64,000 nt of DNA from Sinohyriopsis cumingii. Lineage: Eukaryota > Mollusca > Bivalvia > Unionida > Unionidae. The notes below the pieces were generated by a model. It was not told where the DNA came from. It made no database searches and saw nothing but the letters and a program-made list of their open reading frames with translations. Every line of letters starts with the position of its first letter. Position 1 is the first letter of the stretch. Of the stretch, positions 11,660 through 23,207 are shown in pieces. A program made the translations under genes and the position numbers. The DNA lies in assembly GCA_028554795.2 (NCBI GenBank), contig CM068828.1, positions 21,445,936 to 21,509,935 of the forward strand. Direction: 5' to 3'.

Positions 11660-13130
11660 ATCCGCCCTTTTCACACATCCCGGTCGCTGGAAGGCTCCAA
11701 GTCTTCCCTGCCGAATGGGTCAAGTTTTTCCACGACAATATATTGACTCGACAGGTGGTTTCCGACTAAATCTACATCACTCTCCACACCCTCCTCCTCT
11801 ACTCCGCGTCCCAACAGCTGCAAACACCCAACGGACCAATTCAAAGCCACCACCTGGCAGAAAGAAATAAACGACCTTTTCCAGAAACTGTAGGTATAAA
11901 CTCGTTCGAAACAAAAATTCTACTGGGTCTTATTCCAGACCTTTCTTGGTACCAAAGGCAACGGTAATCTGCGTCCGATCATCGACCTAAGCGTCCTCAA
12001 CCAAATCATTCACGGCCCTAGGTTCTCAACGGAAACACCACGCTACATTTTGGATGCTGTTCAAGAGGGAACTTAAAACATCATTGTGGACTTAAAAGAC
12101 GCATACCTTCATGTCCCTATTCACAAGGCTTTCAGGACCTTTCTGCAATTCGCATACAACTTCATACACCAGTTCTGAGCACTCACATTGAGAACTCAAC
12201 ATCAAACCGTGGGTCTCCACCCGTCTGATTAATCAAGTAAGGATACATTTCAGAACCATTTCTGTGGCGACAACTTCAAGCTATCTGGACGACATCCTAC
12301 AGAAACATTATGTTAGTTATATCTAAATACGAATGATAACCCTTCTTACACTGCTTGTCAATCCGGGCTTTCTCGTCAACAAAGATAAATCCGACCTAGT
12401 ACCATCTCAACAAATTGTTCACCTAGGTATGGAGTTCAGTACACAGGCAAAGTTCGTCTCCATCAGGATCAGGCATTGAAGATCCAAGCCACGGTGCATC
12501 TTCACTTTCGAGGAAAACTCCATCCGCACGGGAATTCTTAGGTCGCCTTTTCATGCACCCATTCCAAATGATTATTATGTCCCAGTGGATAACACATTTG
12601 CCCACCGGAACAACTCCTCACAATATGCAAACAATTCTGTGGACTTGGGGCAACCTAACTTGGCTCACGGTGGATATACCTTGCAAGGGCAACCGCCCTG
12701 GATTAAGTCTATATCGATGGAAGTACGCAAGGCTGGGCAGCCAACCTAATGCATTCCTTTCGATAAGCCAGCTGTGGATGGTCTCCCTAGGAACGACATC
12801 TGTATATCAATATTCTGGAGATGACAACCGTTATGAAAGCCTTTAACTGATGGCAGGAATATTTAAATGGATTTCTCATTCCCTCTGACAACGCTACAGT
12901 GGTTACCTATCTCAAATGACAATGATGATACAAGTCCCCAGACCTTTGAATCCTGGTGTGGGACTTTCTAATGTGGTTTTGTCAACAATAAGTCTACGTA
13001 CTAGCTCGACATACCCCTGGACGCCACCAAGAACACCCAACAAATACAGACGGAATGGTTTCTTCATTCCTCGGTTTTATATGATTGTACAATTCAGGTC
13101 CACAGAAACTGACGAAATATCCAATATGAG
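11660..13130 (+). pseudogene. DIRS-like reverse transcriptase-RNase H remnant
   Basis: Blocks in order: GRLQVFPAEWVKF (about 11690, the GGRL-F-W motif that opens DIRS RT); GNLRPIIDLSVLNQ (about 11962) followed by RYILDAVQEG and DLKDAYLHVPI (about 12094), carrying the first catalytic aspartate; SSYLDDILQ (about 12277), the YLDD box; GFLVNKDKSDLVPSQQIVHLG (from about 12367, a hallmark of DIRS and related RTs); then RNase H with IDGSTQGWAANL (about 12712), ERHLYINILEM and SDNATVVTYL (about 12885). Stops interrupt nearly every block and at least three frames are needed. The element cannot encode a working enzyme. Confidence 0.8.
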
Positions 13131-13149
13131 TATGAATAGTATGCATTAA

Positions 13150-16100
13150 AAATTACTTTTCATTGACGACGTTGAGTAATAGAGTGGAACTAAATGTTAT
13201 AATTCTAAATGACCGTGTCTGATGGCAATGGGCAAGAGACCTCTGTTTCCCGTTTGTATGAACAGATCATACACAGTCCTTAAATTTGATATAAAGTTGT
13301 CTACTCTAATTTCTAGTTCATACGTGTTTGTAGAACTCGCAGGCATAACATTTGTCAGTAATGCATTCCCAATATTTGTCATGATTCTAAGAAGTAAAAC
13401 AGATGTTTACTTGGATATTAGTTCAATACCTGAACTTGTTTATAGGTAATTGGGTTTTTCCGTAGGAATTTACATTCTTTTCTAGGTCAAGTCAAATTGA
13501 TATGTACAGGATATGGTAAACAAATATTCATTTATGTATTATGATCAGTCTGTGAAATCACATATAGTTGTGTTGAGATATAATTTTTTGAGAAATTATT
13601 CAGTGGGATTACAATGCCCTCATTTACTTTCTTAAATTTTGTATTATTGAGGACACATTCAAATACATTCCGAATTATATAAGTGTGATTCAACAATACA
13701 TTATAGATTACTAAAATTTGTTTGGAACATTCTATACGTTAGGACTTGTGAAAGAACTTTGAGAAATATTTTGGATATTAATCAGAATACATTAATTATC
13801 GTTTGAATTTTCACTTTATATTGTAGGGGAAAAATATTAGTTGATGTTACTACTATTCCTGGATTTGCTTCTTTCTGTTACATTGCTTAAGAACATAGTG
13901 CCTCTGTTAGCAAACCATTTTAGATTGATCGGTTCTTGACTTGGTTGAGCTGGAAAGTGTTCTTGTGGGGATATCTGCCTGTAGCATAGAACTATATTCT
14001 CTTTCATGTCATCAGTGTAACTTGTTTTCAGAACACAAAAAGTAGCAAATTCGTATATGTCTCATTCATTCAGCGTATTTATTTTTCAATTTTTCACGGG
14101 CGAATTCGTGCATTTCCCATTTTAATTGCTTTAACACTATAAATCAGTTGGTAAGTTTGATTTCATAGTGTTTAATATGCAATGCGTTCCTATCAAATAA
14201 CTTTCTCCCCTGCAAATAATACAACTTTTGGCAATGTTCTTTACTTCGTTTCAACAGTACATATTTTCACCTATGTTCTCATCGTCCAAATTTTCATCTC
14301 TTTCCCATTCACTAAGTTCTTCATCAATGTGACGAAGTCCTTTTGACAATAAATGGTTGCTTTTGTCTGAATGAAGCATTAAACTCGATATCTTATTGAT
14401 TGAAAAATTACTCTGCATTTTTATCAATTTCTCTCACAACTTCACGTACCGCGTTAATGTTTCTGTATTCTATCATAGTTTTCTTTGTTCTTCTTGTACA
14501 CAATAAAGTATGTACCATTGGTTTAGTCGTTTACTTTCTATAAATGAACTCGTTTTGTAGGTGAGAGGATTAGGGTTAGGGATAAGTTTCTAAGGTAGTA
14601 AAGGTTACTTCTTGAAGAATTAAAACATTTTATTTCAAAATCCACTACCAAAATGTATACGATATTACAATCATCAGGAATGTTTAGCAGACATTTTGTA
14701 CTGTCCATCTAACTTATTTTTTATTTCATATCTGATGTCTTTGCTGGTAAATGTTGATCCATTACCTAGTCATGAAATTGATTAGCGTTCTATACATTAT
14801 GAGCCGTTTACCAGTTTTTCACATCCTACTATCTTCAATATAAAATTAGTTATTACATTCAGTATATGTTTGCAGTATTATTCTAACGCCCCTGCGAATC
14901 CCCGACTCAGTTATTAGAAACATTGCATAATTAGTTAATAAATCAACTCCACTCCTGCTAAATTCAAGCTCGCATGCGTTATGCTAGGTGCACTATAGTT
15001 GCGTGCTCGATAAAGTTTGTACGTTTCTACGCAGCCATTTTGAACTTCATTGAAAATGTTGCATAACATTAAATTCTTATTTAATACCATATTTGTGAAG
15101 TTCGCCTAATAATTGAAGGTTAATCGTGAAATTCAGTAACTGACGTATATTTAGCCATAATCTGAATGCTTGAATTAAAATAGGATCCATATTTCACTCT
15201 GTACGAAATAGTGTTGTCTCAATGATTGTTTAAAAGCTATCCAGGTATTCGCAAGAGCCTTTCTAAGCAATATATTGTCCATGGTCTCTAACTGTTAAAT
15301 ATTCTTTGTGAATCATTCATCATTTAAATTCTTAACTAACTGTTAATGTGATTGCGAAATGAAATGAAATATATTAATCAATCGGACAGTGTCTTTAGCA
15401 GGAAGTTAAATTTTCTCTACTTCATTCTAATTCACATCAAAGTATTTGCTAAATTATTTATATGGATCATCGTTGTTAGATTTAATTTAGCTTCAGTTCT
15501 CTGACCTTCGTCTGCAAAATACTTGATGGAGAGGTTTGAATAATATCCAGACAAATTGTGAATGAAGATTGGAATATTTTAAATCTGAACTGCACTTATT
15601 ATGTGCAGAACCTCTATGATGATTTGTGAATTGATTACAGTTATAACTTTGTTTCGCAAACGTATTGAACTCATATGTGACAAATGTTGTTAGAATAAAA
15701 CTTCTTCCGTGAGGATCATATCTTTTGCTTTTCTTGCCTAATTCAAGTTTAGCAATTCTACCCAATCCGTTTTAAAATATCTTAAAGCAATCAGAACCTC
15801 TATAAATGATTGGCTTGTATTCTGTGTGCTTAAAATATATCTCTTCGCGATTTGACATGCACCTAAAGCCATACGGTAGATGCAAAATAGGAACGTACGT
15901 TTCTTGTAGACTTTTCAGTTCAAAATCATATGGGGATGAAGGTCCATTTATCGTTCATTGTTTTCGGTTAATGTTGATTTATCAGTTTAATCATAACACA
16001 TTCAAAATCATGGTATATCATTAATGGAATGTTGATCTGACCGATAAAGGTTTTGAATTAGATAACCTTTCTGAGTCATTATGTCATTTGTATTTTGGGG

Positions 16101-16359
16101 AATAATTTTGATATTTCTGGCGTATTATTTCGTGGTTTTATTCATATGTTCTGTTTTTTGATTGCAAAAAGGTTAGACAAATCCTTAATTCCAACATATG
16201 GCGTTGTTTTTTTCTACTCCTGGAATTATGATTAACTTGTCACCGGGTCGATTCAATTCCACTTCTGTTATCTTGTTCTTAGTCAATCGAATGTAGATTG
16301 TAGTAGTCGCTGATGTTTTTCGTCTGAACTGATAAGTAGTTCTTACATATTGTTTTGGA
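13150..16359. other. No gene recognised
   Basis: About 3.2 kb of AT-rich sequence. Open stretches at 13222-13449 (+), 15765-15493 (-) and 15806-16024 (+) are short and show no family motifs. I could not find an SRCR-type exon here, although the upstream part of the SRCR gene should lie to the left of 16.8 kb. Confidence 0.5.
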
Positions 16360-16826
16360 TTTACTTATATTATCATCGGACAAATATTGAAACAGCGACT
16401 ATACTTGGGCGAACCTGAATATATGATATCCAGTAGGAGTATTCAAAATTGAATCGTTACCATTTGTTATTTTGATATGTTTGTTTTGTACATCAATGTA
16501 GTATTGATTTTAATTTTTACACAATGAAGTAACTTTACATATATATAACAGATAGAGTACATGACAGATATAGTATATGTCATTGCTAAGATACAAAGAA
16601 TGTCATTATCATTAACATTGTTATTTACGTTTAATTTCGCCTGTTGCGCTCAAAAAATATTTATATATTTTGTTTTTTCTAATCACTAATTTTGAGATTT
16701 AATTCACAATGTATACTTACAAAGGTGAAGTCTTATACACTTTGCATGAACATCATTATGACGATATTTGTCAATCGCCTTTAAAATTAATCTTATTTTA
16801 TTTTCTCTCCAATTGATTTCTTCCAG

Positions 16827-16856
16827 GATCGATGATTACAAAAGCAAGTTCATCAG
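16827..16856 (+). CDS. Predicted 30-nt linker exon 1 before SRCR domain
   Basis: The sequence ttgatttcttccag / 30 nt / gtaatt has a good acceptor and donor. Read in phase 1 it gives GA-SMITKASSS-G and joins in frame to the next SRCR exon (18619), which starts with the two bases that complete a glycine codon. The paralogous site at 36910-36939 keeps the length, both splice sites, the phase and the ITxxSSS pattern, which is the main reason for calling it an exon rather than noise. It would encode a short Ser/Thr-rich hinge between extracellular domains. It is embedded in one arm of a fold-back repeat, and an inverse copy lies at 16969-16998. No transcript evidence is available. Confidence 0.62.
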
Positions 16857-16860
16857 GTAA

Positions 16861-16918
16861 TTTGAGATTTAATTCACAATGTATACTTACAAAGGTGAAG
16901 TCTTATACACTTTGCATA
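16861..16918 (+). repeat. 58-bp direct repeat of 16691-16748
   Basis: The two copies, tttgagatttaattcac through ctttgcat, appear identical. The second is joined to the inverted segment starting cttctgctattgtaag, which is the reverse complement of sequence corresponding to 36.94-36.99 kb. This marks the breakpoint at which the fold-back duplication formed. Confidence 0.93.
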
Positions 16919-17510
16919 GGGCTTCTGCTATTGTAAGGTCACTCAAACAAAATAAGTTTTCAAATTACCTGATGAACTTGCTTTTGTAATCATCGATCCT
17001 GGAAGAAATCAATTGGAGAGAAAATAAAATAAGATTAATTTTTGTTGGTTTCTTATTTCATTTTAATGCACATTGTCACAAAGCCTTTAAAGGCGATTGA
17101 CAAATATCGTCATAATGATGTTCATGCAAAGTGTATAAGACTTCACCTTTGTAAGTATACATTGTGAATTAAATCTCAAAATTAGTGATTAGAAAAGCAA
17201 AATATATAAATATTTTTTGAGCGCAACAGGCGAAATTAAACGTAAATAACAATGTTAATGATAATGACATTCTTTGTATCTTAGCAATGACATATACTAT
17301 ATCTGTCATGTACTCTATCTGTTATATATATGTAAAGTTACTTCATTGTGTAAAAATTAAAATCAATACTACATTGATGTACAAAACAAACATATCAAAT
17401 TAACAAATGGTAACGATTCAATTTTGAATACTCCTACTGGATATCATATATTCAGGTTCGCCCAAGTATAGTCGCTGTTTCAATATTTGTCCGATGATAA
17501 TATAAGTAAA

Positions 17511-18618
17511 ATTACTCGATATGTCAATTACGTCAAGGCTTTAAACCATCTTAACCCTAACCGGAATGTGTAATCGAAATTCATGTGATTGGCATCTCTT
17601 GGTGAAAAGGATGGTTTTATATTCATCCTATTAAGACTGTGCCCTTAAGACGACACTTTTGAAGTGTTTGAAATTAAAACAACTATTGAATGAGTCCAGA
17701 GCAGTGAGAATTATTCGTCTGTTTGGCCCATAATGAAGATATGTACTTTATCGGTGCAGTGTCTACATTCCATATATTATTATGTATTCCGGTGTCTTCA
17801 TATCTTTTGGATGCTTATATTTGAGTATAATTTAGTTAAATGTTTCTTTGTTAGAAAATACGCATCACATAGACGTACAGTTATTTCCTAAGACATAATC
17901 TTCCTAATTACTTCGGAAATTGTATTATGTCCATTGTCGAGAAAGCGGAGAAGGCCATTGTGTAATGTTTTGAACAAATCAAGCGACAGATCACCGAAAG
18001 TAAAGATGAAAGGAGATAGACTGTCAATATAGCTATTTTTTCGGCAACTCCCCCAATATTTTTAGTTACAATACATTAGTAGCTTACGAATCAAATACAT
18101 TGGTAAAACACATATATGTCGTACATATTAGAACGAGTCGAGTGGAGGAAAACAACCCGAAGTAAACCAGAAGATTACTCTTTATGGAAACGTTAATATA
18201 GCCATATCTGATTATTCATTGTATATAATTTATGCGGGTTTTGTAGTGAATCATCTTCTTTCTTTTGGTATGGCTTAAAGTTTATTCCCTAATGTACAAA
18301 TGTCGGGTAAATGAGACTGGATTTCTTATTCCCTAATGTGATGGTTGTATATACTAAATACAAAATAATCACACACATCTTCAATTCAACTTCGTAGCTT
18401 CATCAGTTAATCATTTTTGTTTCTTCATTAAATCTGTACAGTTATGTTAATCCCGCTGTCCCGTCGAAAATATATTTACATTTTGCGCTCGATACCAGCT
18501 GCTTACTAAAAAGAATTAACCTGGTTCATCTATTTTGAAATAAAATATATTAAACGTTTACAGCAGGGATCTATTTCTTGATGACAAAATCATATTATTC
18601 TTTTGATTTATTGAATAG
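17511..18618. other. Intron between linker exon 1 and SRCR exon 1
   Basis: AT-rich, with no open region of note. The first 250 bp is paralogous to 37.0-37.25 kb. Confidence 0.6.
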
Positions 18619-18754
18619 GTATTGATGTTCGTTTGGTTGGAGGACCAACACAGTATGAAGGACGAGTTGAAATTCTGTATAATGATACCTGGGGAACAAT
18701 TTGCGTTGCTTCAATAGCTGCTACTGATGTAGTCTGCAGAATGCTTGGATATGG
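18619..18754 (+). CDS. SRCR domain, first-half exon (A1)
   Basis: The exon is bounded by ttgaatag and gtaaat. It begins with two bases completing a codon (phase 1) and ends with two bases GG (phase 2). It encodes the N-terminal half of a scavenger receptor cysteine-rich domain: VRLVGGP, then [15 protein letters not shown], then [10 protein letters not shown]. These are the standard VRLVGG, GRVEV-Y-WGTVC and VVCRQLGCG blocks of the family, with two cysteines; the usual LGC is LGY, as in 6-cysteine SRCR domains. SRCR domains are extracellular ligand-binding modules of immune and scavenger receptors. The next exon in the domain must enter in phase 2, as those at 27188, 34346 and 47869 do. It is very similar to exon A3 (39828). 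Confidence 0.9.
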
Positions 18755-18866
18755 GTAAATATTAAGATTCAATTTCTCGCATCATACGTAATTGCAAATT
18801 ATATATCGTTATTGGTGAAATATTACTCCTGCTTTTCATTCCTATATGTTCACAAACCAAATATAT

Positions 18867-19770
18867 TGTTACGAGTCTATCCTCTTAAAATAGGAAACAG
18901 AAATGAGTGAAGACTACAAGCCTTGTAAAAGTTAACAAACAATTTATTTCCCTTGAATACAAAAGTGAAAAATAAGAAAAATGAACTTACGGTATTGCAA
19001 ATTAAATCCAAAACAAATCCAACAATTAAAGTCACAAGTGCTTGTAATAAAAAGTCCTGAATAAAACTCAGTTCAAGTTCCGGAGAGATCCAATATTGAA
19101 GGCGATGACTAGTCTATTATGGCCTGTGAAGTGCTGATGTGTCAACAGTCTCTTGTTGAATCACATAAATATTATTCCAGGTTTGAATTCAGTATCAATT
19201 CGAATGAATTTCTCAATTTTGTCCAAGCACTTTTGTATTTCCAGCCACAATAATCACATAAATTCAATAATTTGAAGAAAACCAAATTCAGCCCAAACTA
19301 GTAAAAAGATAATGGCACATAAAGTGCTAGATGTTAAAGCACGACTGTTAAAATCCTCACAGTCGCAAGATAATATAGTTCTCTGTTTGACCTCAGGTTA
19401 CAATTAACATTTTCTAAACACAACTATTACCTAATGGAAACTAACCTTCTAGAATGATCTAATGAGCCTTGTTTATTTACAACACAATAGTCTACACAAG
19501 TCTCTAAGGAATCTCCAAAACACTGATCCTGATCAACATATTTACTCCTCGTTTACCTGAATAATAATTCTGATAATAAGCTCATATACATAGAGAATAA
19601 TGAAAATATTATTAGTTGTTTACATCAATGAAATTTAAACAAAAATAATCAGGTTAAACAGAAATGAACTCAATATTGGCAACTCCAGCATACAATATTA
19701 CATTACATTAACATGAAATGAAATATCAAAACATTAAAACTAACTACACTTAAATTAAATACACATAACA
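18867..19770 (-). mobile_element. Probable solo LTR
   Basis: The segment begins tgttacgag and ends acataaca, so its ends have the TGTTA...TAACA form of LTRs, with atat on both sides as a possible 4-bp target duplication (weak in AT-rich DNA). On the minus strand a ggaaataaattg polyadenylation-like block lies near the end at about 18940, giving the likely orientation. No internal retroelement genes adjoin it. It lies inside the intron between A1 and B1. Confidence 0.45.
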
Positions 19771-22200
19771 ATATCCTGACAAACTCATATAAGATGAGAC
19801 AAGAATATCAATCATTTAACGCGACACTTGATTTCCGTGCTTAGTGAAAAAGTTGATCCAAAACCCATATTGTTGTTTCTGTTATCCAGCGGTATGTGCT
19901 CTAAACCATGGGTGAAGAACATGCAGTTTATCAATACCTGCATCAAGTGCTTTTCAGAAGATGTAGAGTTAGCTCCCAGAGTATTTAGCGTAGACTCCTC
20001 TTTTGCGACCCTTACCAAGGAGCAAATGGAAATTCTCATCATGTAGTATATTCACCGGGCATGCGTCGAATTTGGACTTGGTTGTTTCTGAAACTACCTC
20101 GAAGGCTACAAATGTGACTGATGTCGTTAGCTTTTTCATGGTGGCCTGTTACCTTGGCAGTTTTTTTGGTGTGGGTTGGTGTGCAGCATATTAAAAATCT
20201 TCCTCTCCTAATCTGTTGACCATGATGTCACCCAGCTATCCCCACATAGTCTGTCTGCCACTTTAATCAACCCAAATAAAACGAGGATGCTTACCACAAC
20301 GTGACTGAAATCCGATGTTTTTGCTGCGATTTCTGAACAGACTGGGCAAGATAATGCATCCTGAGGTTGCAAATTATATCATTTCGAACAAGACACAAAA
20401 GTCTTGCTGCCTGAGGACAAATACATAGGTCTGATTAACATGGATAAATATGCATCTGGTAGTACAAACGGCTTCAATCGTATGAAACTTCTGCTGCTTA
20501 CTCACCTTGGTTAGCTAGAATTCCCGTGCACATTTGTAGTGGAACCAAATCAATAACTGGTTGTGTCAAGGCCACCCTCGGAAGAGTGATTACGTAATGC
20601 GAAGGTTCAAAGGCGACGTCACGCACCTCCTGGCACTTATTCTTAACTTCGTTGGTACTAGCCTTATTAACATGCCGCAAAGGTTTTCTTGCTCCTACAA
20701 CATGTTCATGCTGGTAAAGACAAACTCTATTTACATCAAACCAGACCCCCTTCTTTCTCAGTCTTTGTACCACCATCCTGCCACATTTTAAGGGATGATA
20801 TGAATTTAAACTACCCTTAGGTGAAGCAGCGTGCAAAATTGAAATACGTTTAGCTCCCAATAGCTCTTAATCCTATATTTTAGGGCCTGAGTACTGGAAC
20901 CGCTCCCCACAGTTTTCGAAGTGCCATACTCAAAAGAATGCCGACGATCCGATAGCAACTCACCGCATCCGTTACATACATATACGGTGGTGGAAGTTTT
21001 GACATGACGACTCGTGCAATTGCGGTCATACCAATTTACAATCAGCATGTTTTTAGACAGATAGACCTGCAAATAATGCAGTGCTGGCACAATGGCAGTG
21101 TCCGAGCTCAGATCTACCACGGTTCCTTTTTCTGGAATCGCACAAAGATTGCAGGATGTATGTCCTATGTGTACAAAGTGCGTGTCAACATTTGGAACGA
21201 GGTGTGCACAGTTTACTTCCACATTCTTGAAACGTTTCTCACGTTTCTGGATATGTGGTGCGTTCAAAATAATTTGCTGAAGTGACCAAAGTCGACTACC
21301 ACCACACCTGAAGATGTCCTTCATTTATGGTAACGCGATATCGAGGAATGAAGGGATATTAAGAATTAATCGAAAAGACATTCGTGCCAAAGACGAGCCA
21401 TTACAAACCAAATAAAGAGGATGCGCAGTCTTAAGTGATGTGCATGACCCTCCCAGCCTGTCAGGGCTTCAATTTCGTTCTGGAGTAGTGGGCGGCTAAT
21501 AACACGCCGATGGTCTCCCGCATAGCTGTGAGTTGCTGCGCCCCCGGCTAAGTTACACAGTTGTGTACCGAGCAGAAAACCTAGAAGTCTACAGAGAATA
21601 AAATTTGTGTACATATGCAGCAGGAAAAGTTCTGTGATCACAGAGTGCAACCCGTGCAGACCAGCTTGTGTGATCAACTACTTCCTCCACCTTCAGTAGC
21701 AACAAATAACTGATGTGCCGCATGCAATATAAAATGCTCCTGTCCAACGTATCAGAAGACATACAGCAGTTCAGCGTATACGGCCTGCACAGGACCCAGG
21801 GTTACTCGAAGGACAATGTGAGGATGACCTATTTGGAGTGCAATCGGAGAGGAGGGCTGCGCTAATATTCTAACAGCGAATCTGCGCTACCTCCGTATCG
21901 TTACAGTTAAAGGTACTGAAGACACTATATTTCGGGTCGCTGCTAAAGCAAAACACTTGTGATGAATCCATCACCATAACTGGTTCTGGCAATGTCAGAT
22001 TATATAATCCTTTAGTTGGGTCGGAGGCTCTAGAATAAGTGTTCCAGACCTGTCCTTGTATCAGTGTGGGGCTCTGTGAGAAATCGTTAATACCAGGATG
22101 GTACAATGTTTCGACTGCTCTTGTGTTAAGAGATTTGTCGAAAATCGGCCTTAAACGGCCGGTCGTTATCCGTTAATGTTCTCTGTCGGTATTAAAATAC
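19771..22200. other. Unclassified coding-like block inside SRCR intron
   Basis: GC content rises here compared with flanking intron. The longest open stretches are on the minus strand: 21324-20806 (172 codons, with a C-N-G-C segment), 20860-20498 (120 codons), 21677-21366 (103) and 22106-21870 (78, protein-like, containing SQSPTLIQGQVWNTYS). I recognise no domain in any of them and cannot say which strand is coding throughout. A decayed large DNA transposon or virus-like element would fit, given the Polinton-type fossils at 41-45 and 54-60 kb, but this is inference only. Confidence 0.4.
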
Positions 22201-22240
22201 AAATACGTGGATAATTGTAATACGGGCTTCCATTTTTGGA

Positions 22241-23041
22241 ATGGTTGCCGACTACAAAGAGGTGACCTCTGTTGTAAACATTAATCTCATTTACCCAAAC
22301 TATCCGGTCTATTTCTGCACACTAGCCCCATGTAAGTGTTCTAATATCAGTCGACCACGGACATGGCTCGCATACAGCAGTGAATCACAGCGTTTAAAAA
22401 AGTCATGCGACTTTGCGTCTACTTTGAACAAAACAAACTCATCTTTGATTATTGTTTATGGAAAAGCAGAACATGTTAATTGTGTGTGATGTGATTCCTA
22501 TGGGAAGTTATCTTCGTTGGTGTAGATTGTATGATGGCGACATCTGGAAATCCTCTGTACGAATTTTATACCAGAAAACTGCGTCTATTATGCTGCAGTG
22601 CACCATGTCTTCGAAATTAAAGAAAATAATGTGATCAGGATAAAACACTGTGGTTTTATGTTCGTATGGCTTCTTTAGTGACAGTCCTGCAATCACCCTG
22701 AGACTACGACCCACCCCTTTATGACTGCAGTCTCAGGCGCTAACGTTAGTGACCACGAAGTGGGCAGTGTTAACGCGGTCATCGGATTGTTATAGCCTTA
22801 AACGTGGTGTAGGTATGGGCCGAAAGTATAATATCGGTCATCAAAATTACGACAATAAAAACATGTTGTTGCTGTCGCGAAACTGTCAGAGCTGTTTTAA
22901 CTGCAGCAATAACAACATAATCACCGACCAGATTTTAGACCTTTACTTTACTGGCCTCCATAAAATTTGTGGTGACAGAATGTGGACAACGCTCTCAATA
23001 TGTGTAAACGTAGACATACACGTATATAATGATATCATGAG
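22241..23041. other. Unclassified open stretches, strand uncertain
   Basis: Plus-strand open stretches at 22241-22489, 22452-22634 and 22749-23045, and a competing minus-strand one at 22714-22508, are of similar quality. No domain is recognisable. The region continues into two better-supported short plus-strand reading frames starting at 23042. Confidence 0.3.
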
Positions 23042-23197
23042 TTAGTATTCCATTTAAAGTCACACAGGAAAGCTTTTATAAGTACATCTGCGTATACATT
23101 TGCCGTTGGAGACACAATCCAACGTGAGTGTCTCGACATCAACGCACACGTGATGACATTTTCAGGAAAGTTCACCATGTTTGCCTACGGCAAATAG
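23042..23197 (+). pseudogene. Coding-like fragment, unrecognised (upstream partner)
   Basis: An open frame without its own start reads LVFHLKSHRKAFISTS and ends INAHVMTFSGKFTMFAYGK before a TAG. Only ten bases separate this stop from the ATG of the next frame at 23208, a spacing typical of compact viral or Polinton-like genomes. Function unknown; it may be the end of a structural gene. Confidence 0.35.
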
Positions 23198-23207
23198 AAA
23201 TCACACT

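Larger units (their letters stand above)
10540..13135 (+). mobile_element. Decayed DIRS-like (YR-type) retrotransposon fragment
   Basis: A more GC-rich block holds gag-like sequence followed by a reverse transcriptase and RNase H of the DIRS kind, all on the plus strand and all broken. After about 13135 the coding resemblance stops abruptly. I see no tyrosine-recombinase gene and no split or inverted terminal repeats, so only the gag-RT-RH part is preserved. The DIRS assignment rests on the RT/RH motifs described in the next entries; a related Ngaro- or PAT-type element cannot be excluded. Confidence 0.68.
16360..17510. repeat. Near-perfect 425-bp inverted repeat around a linker exon
   Basis: Left arm 16360-16785 and right arm 17086-17510 are reverse complements with only a few visible differences over about 425 bp (for example tgttattttg against the complement of caaattaac, and a 1-nt gap near tttgttttttc). 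The 300-bp centre holds a second inverted pair, 16785-16865 and 16960-17040 (81 bp), that contains the 30-nt linker exon. A 58-bp direct copy of 16691-16748 sits at 16861-16918. The related segment at 36.8-37.0 kb has no inversion, so this is a secondary inverted duplication. Confidence 0.95.
16785..17770 (+). repeat. Segment paralogous to 36780-37260 (segmental duplication)
   Basis: Apart from the inserted fold-back, this segment lines up with 36780-37260: the linker exon and its flanks, then accatcttaaccctaaccgg against accatcttaaacttgaccgg, ggaatgtgtaa and gcgaaattcatgtg, and further blocks (tatattcatcct, a tgagtccag/tagatcag region, cgtctgtttggccc against cgtctctttgaccc). The offset is about 20 kb, the same as for the SRCR exons downstream. 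Confidence 0.85.

Noticed and set aside
14560-14585. Telomere-like ttagggttaggg motif
   Set aside because: Only two units, with no further repetition; chance occurrence in AT-rich DNA.
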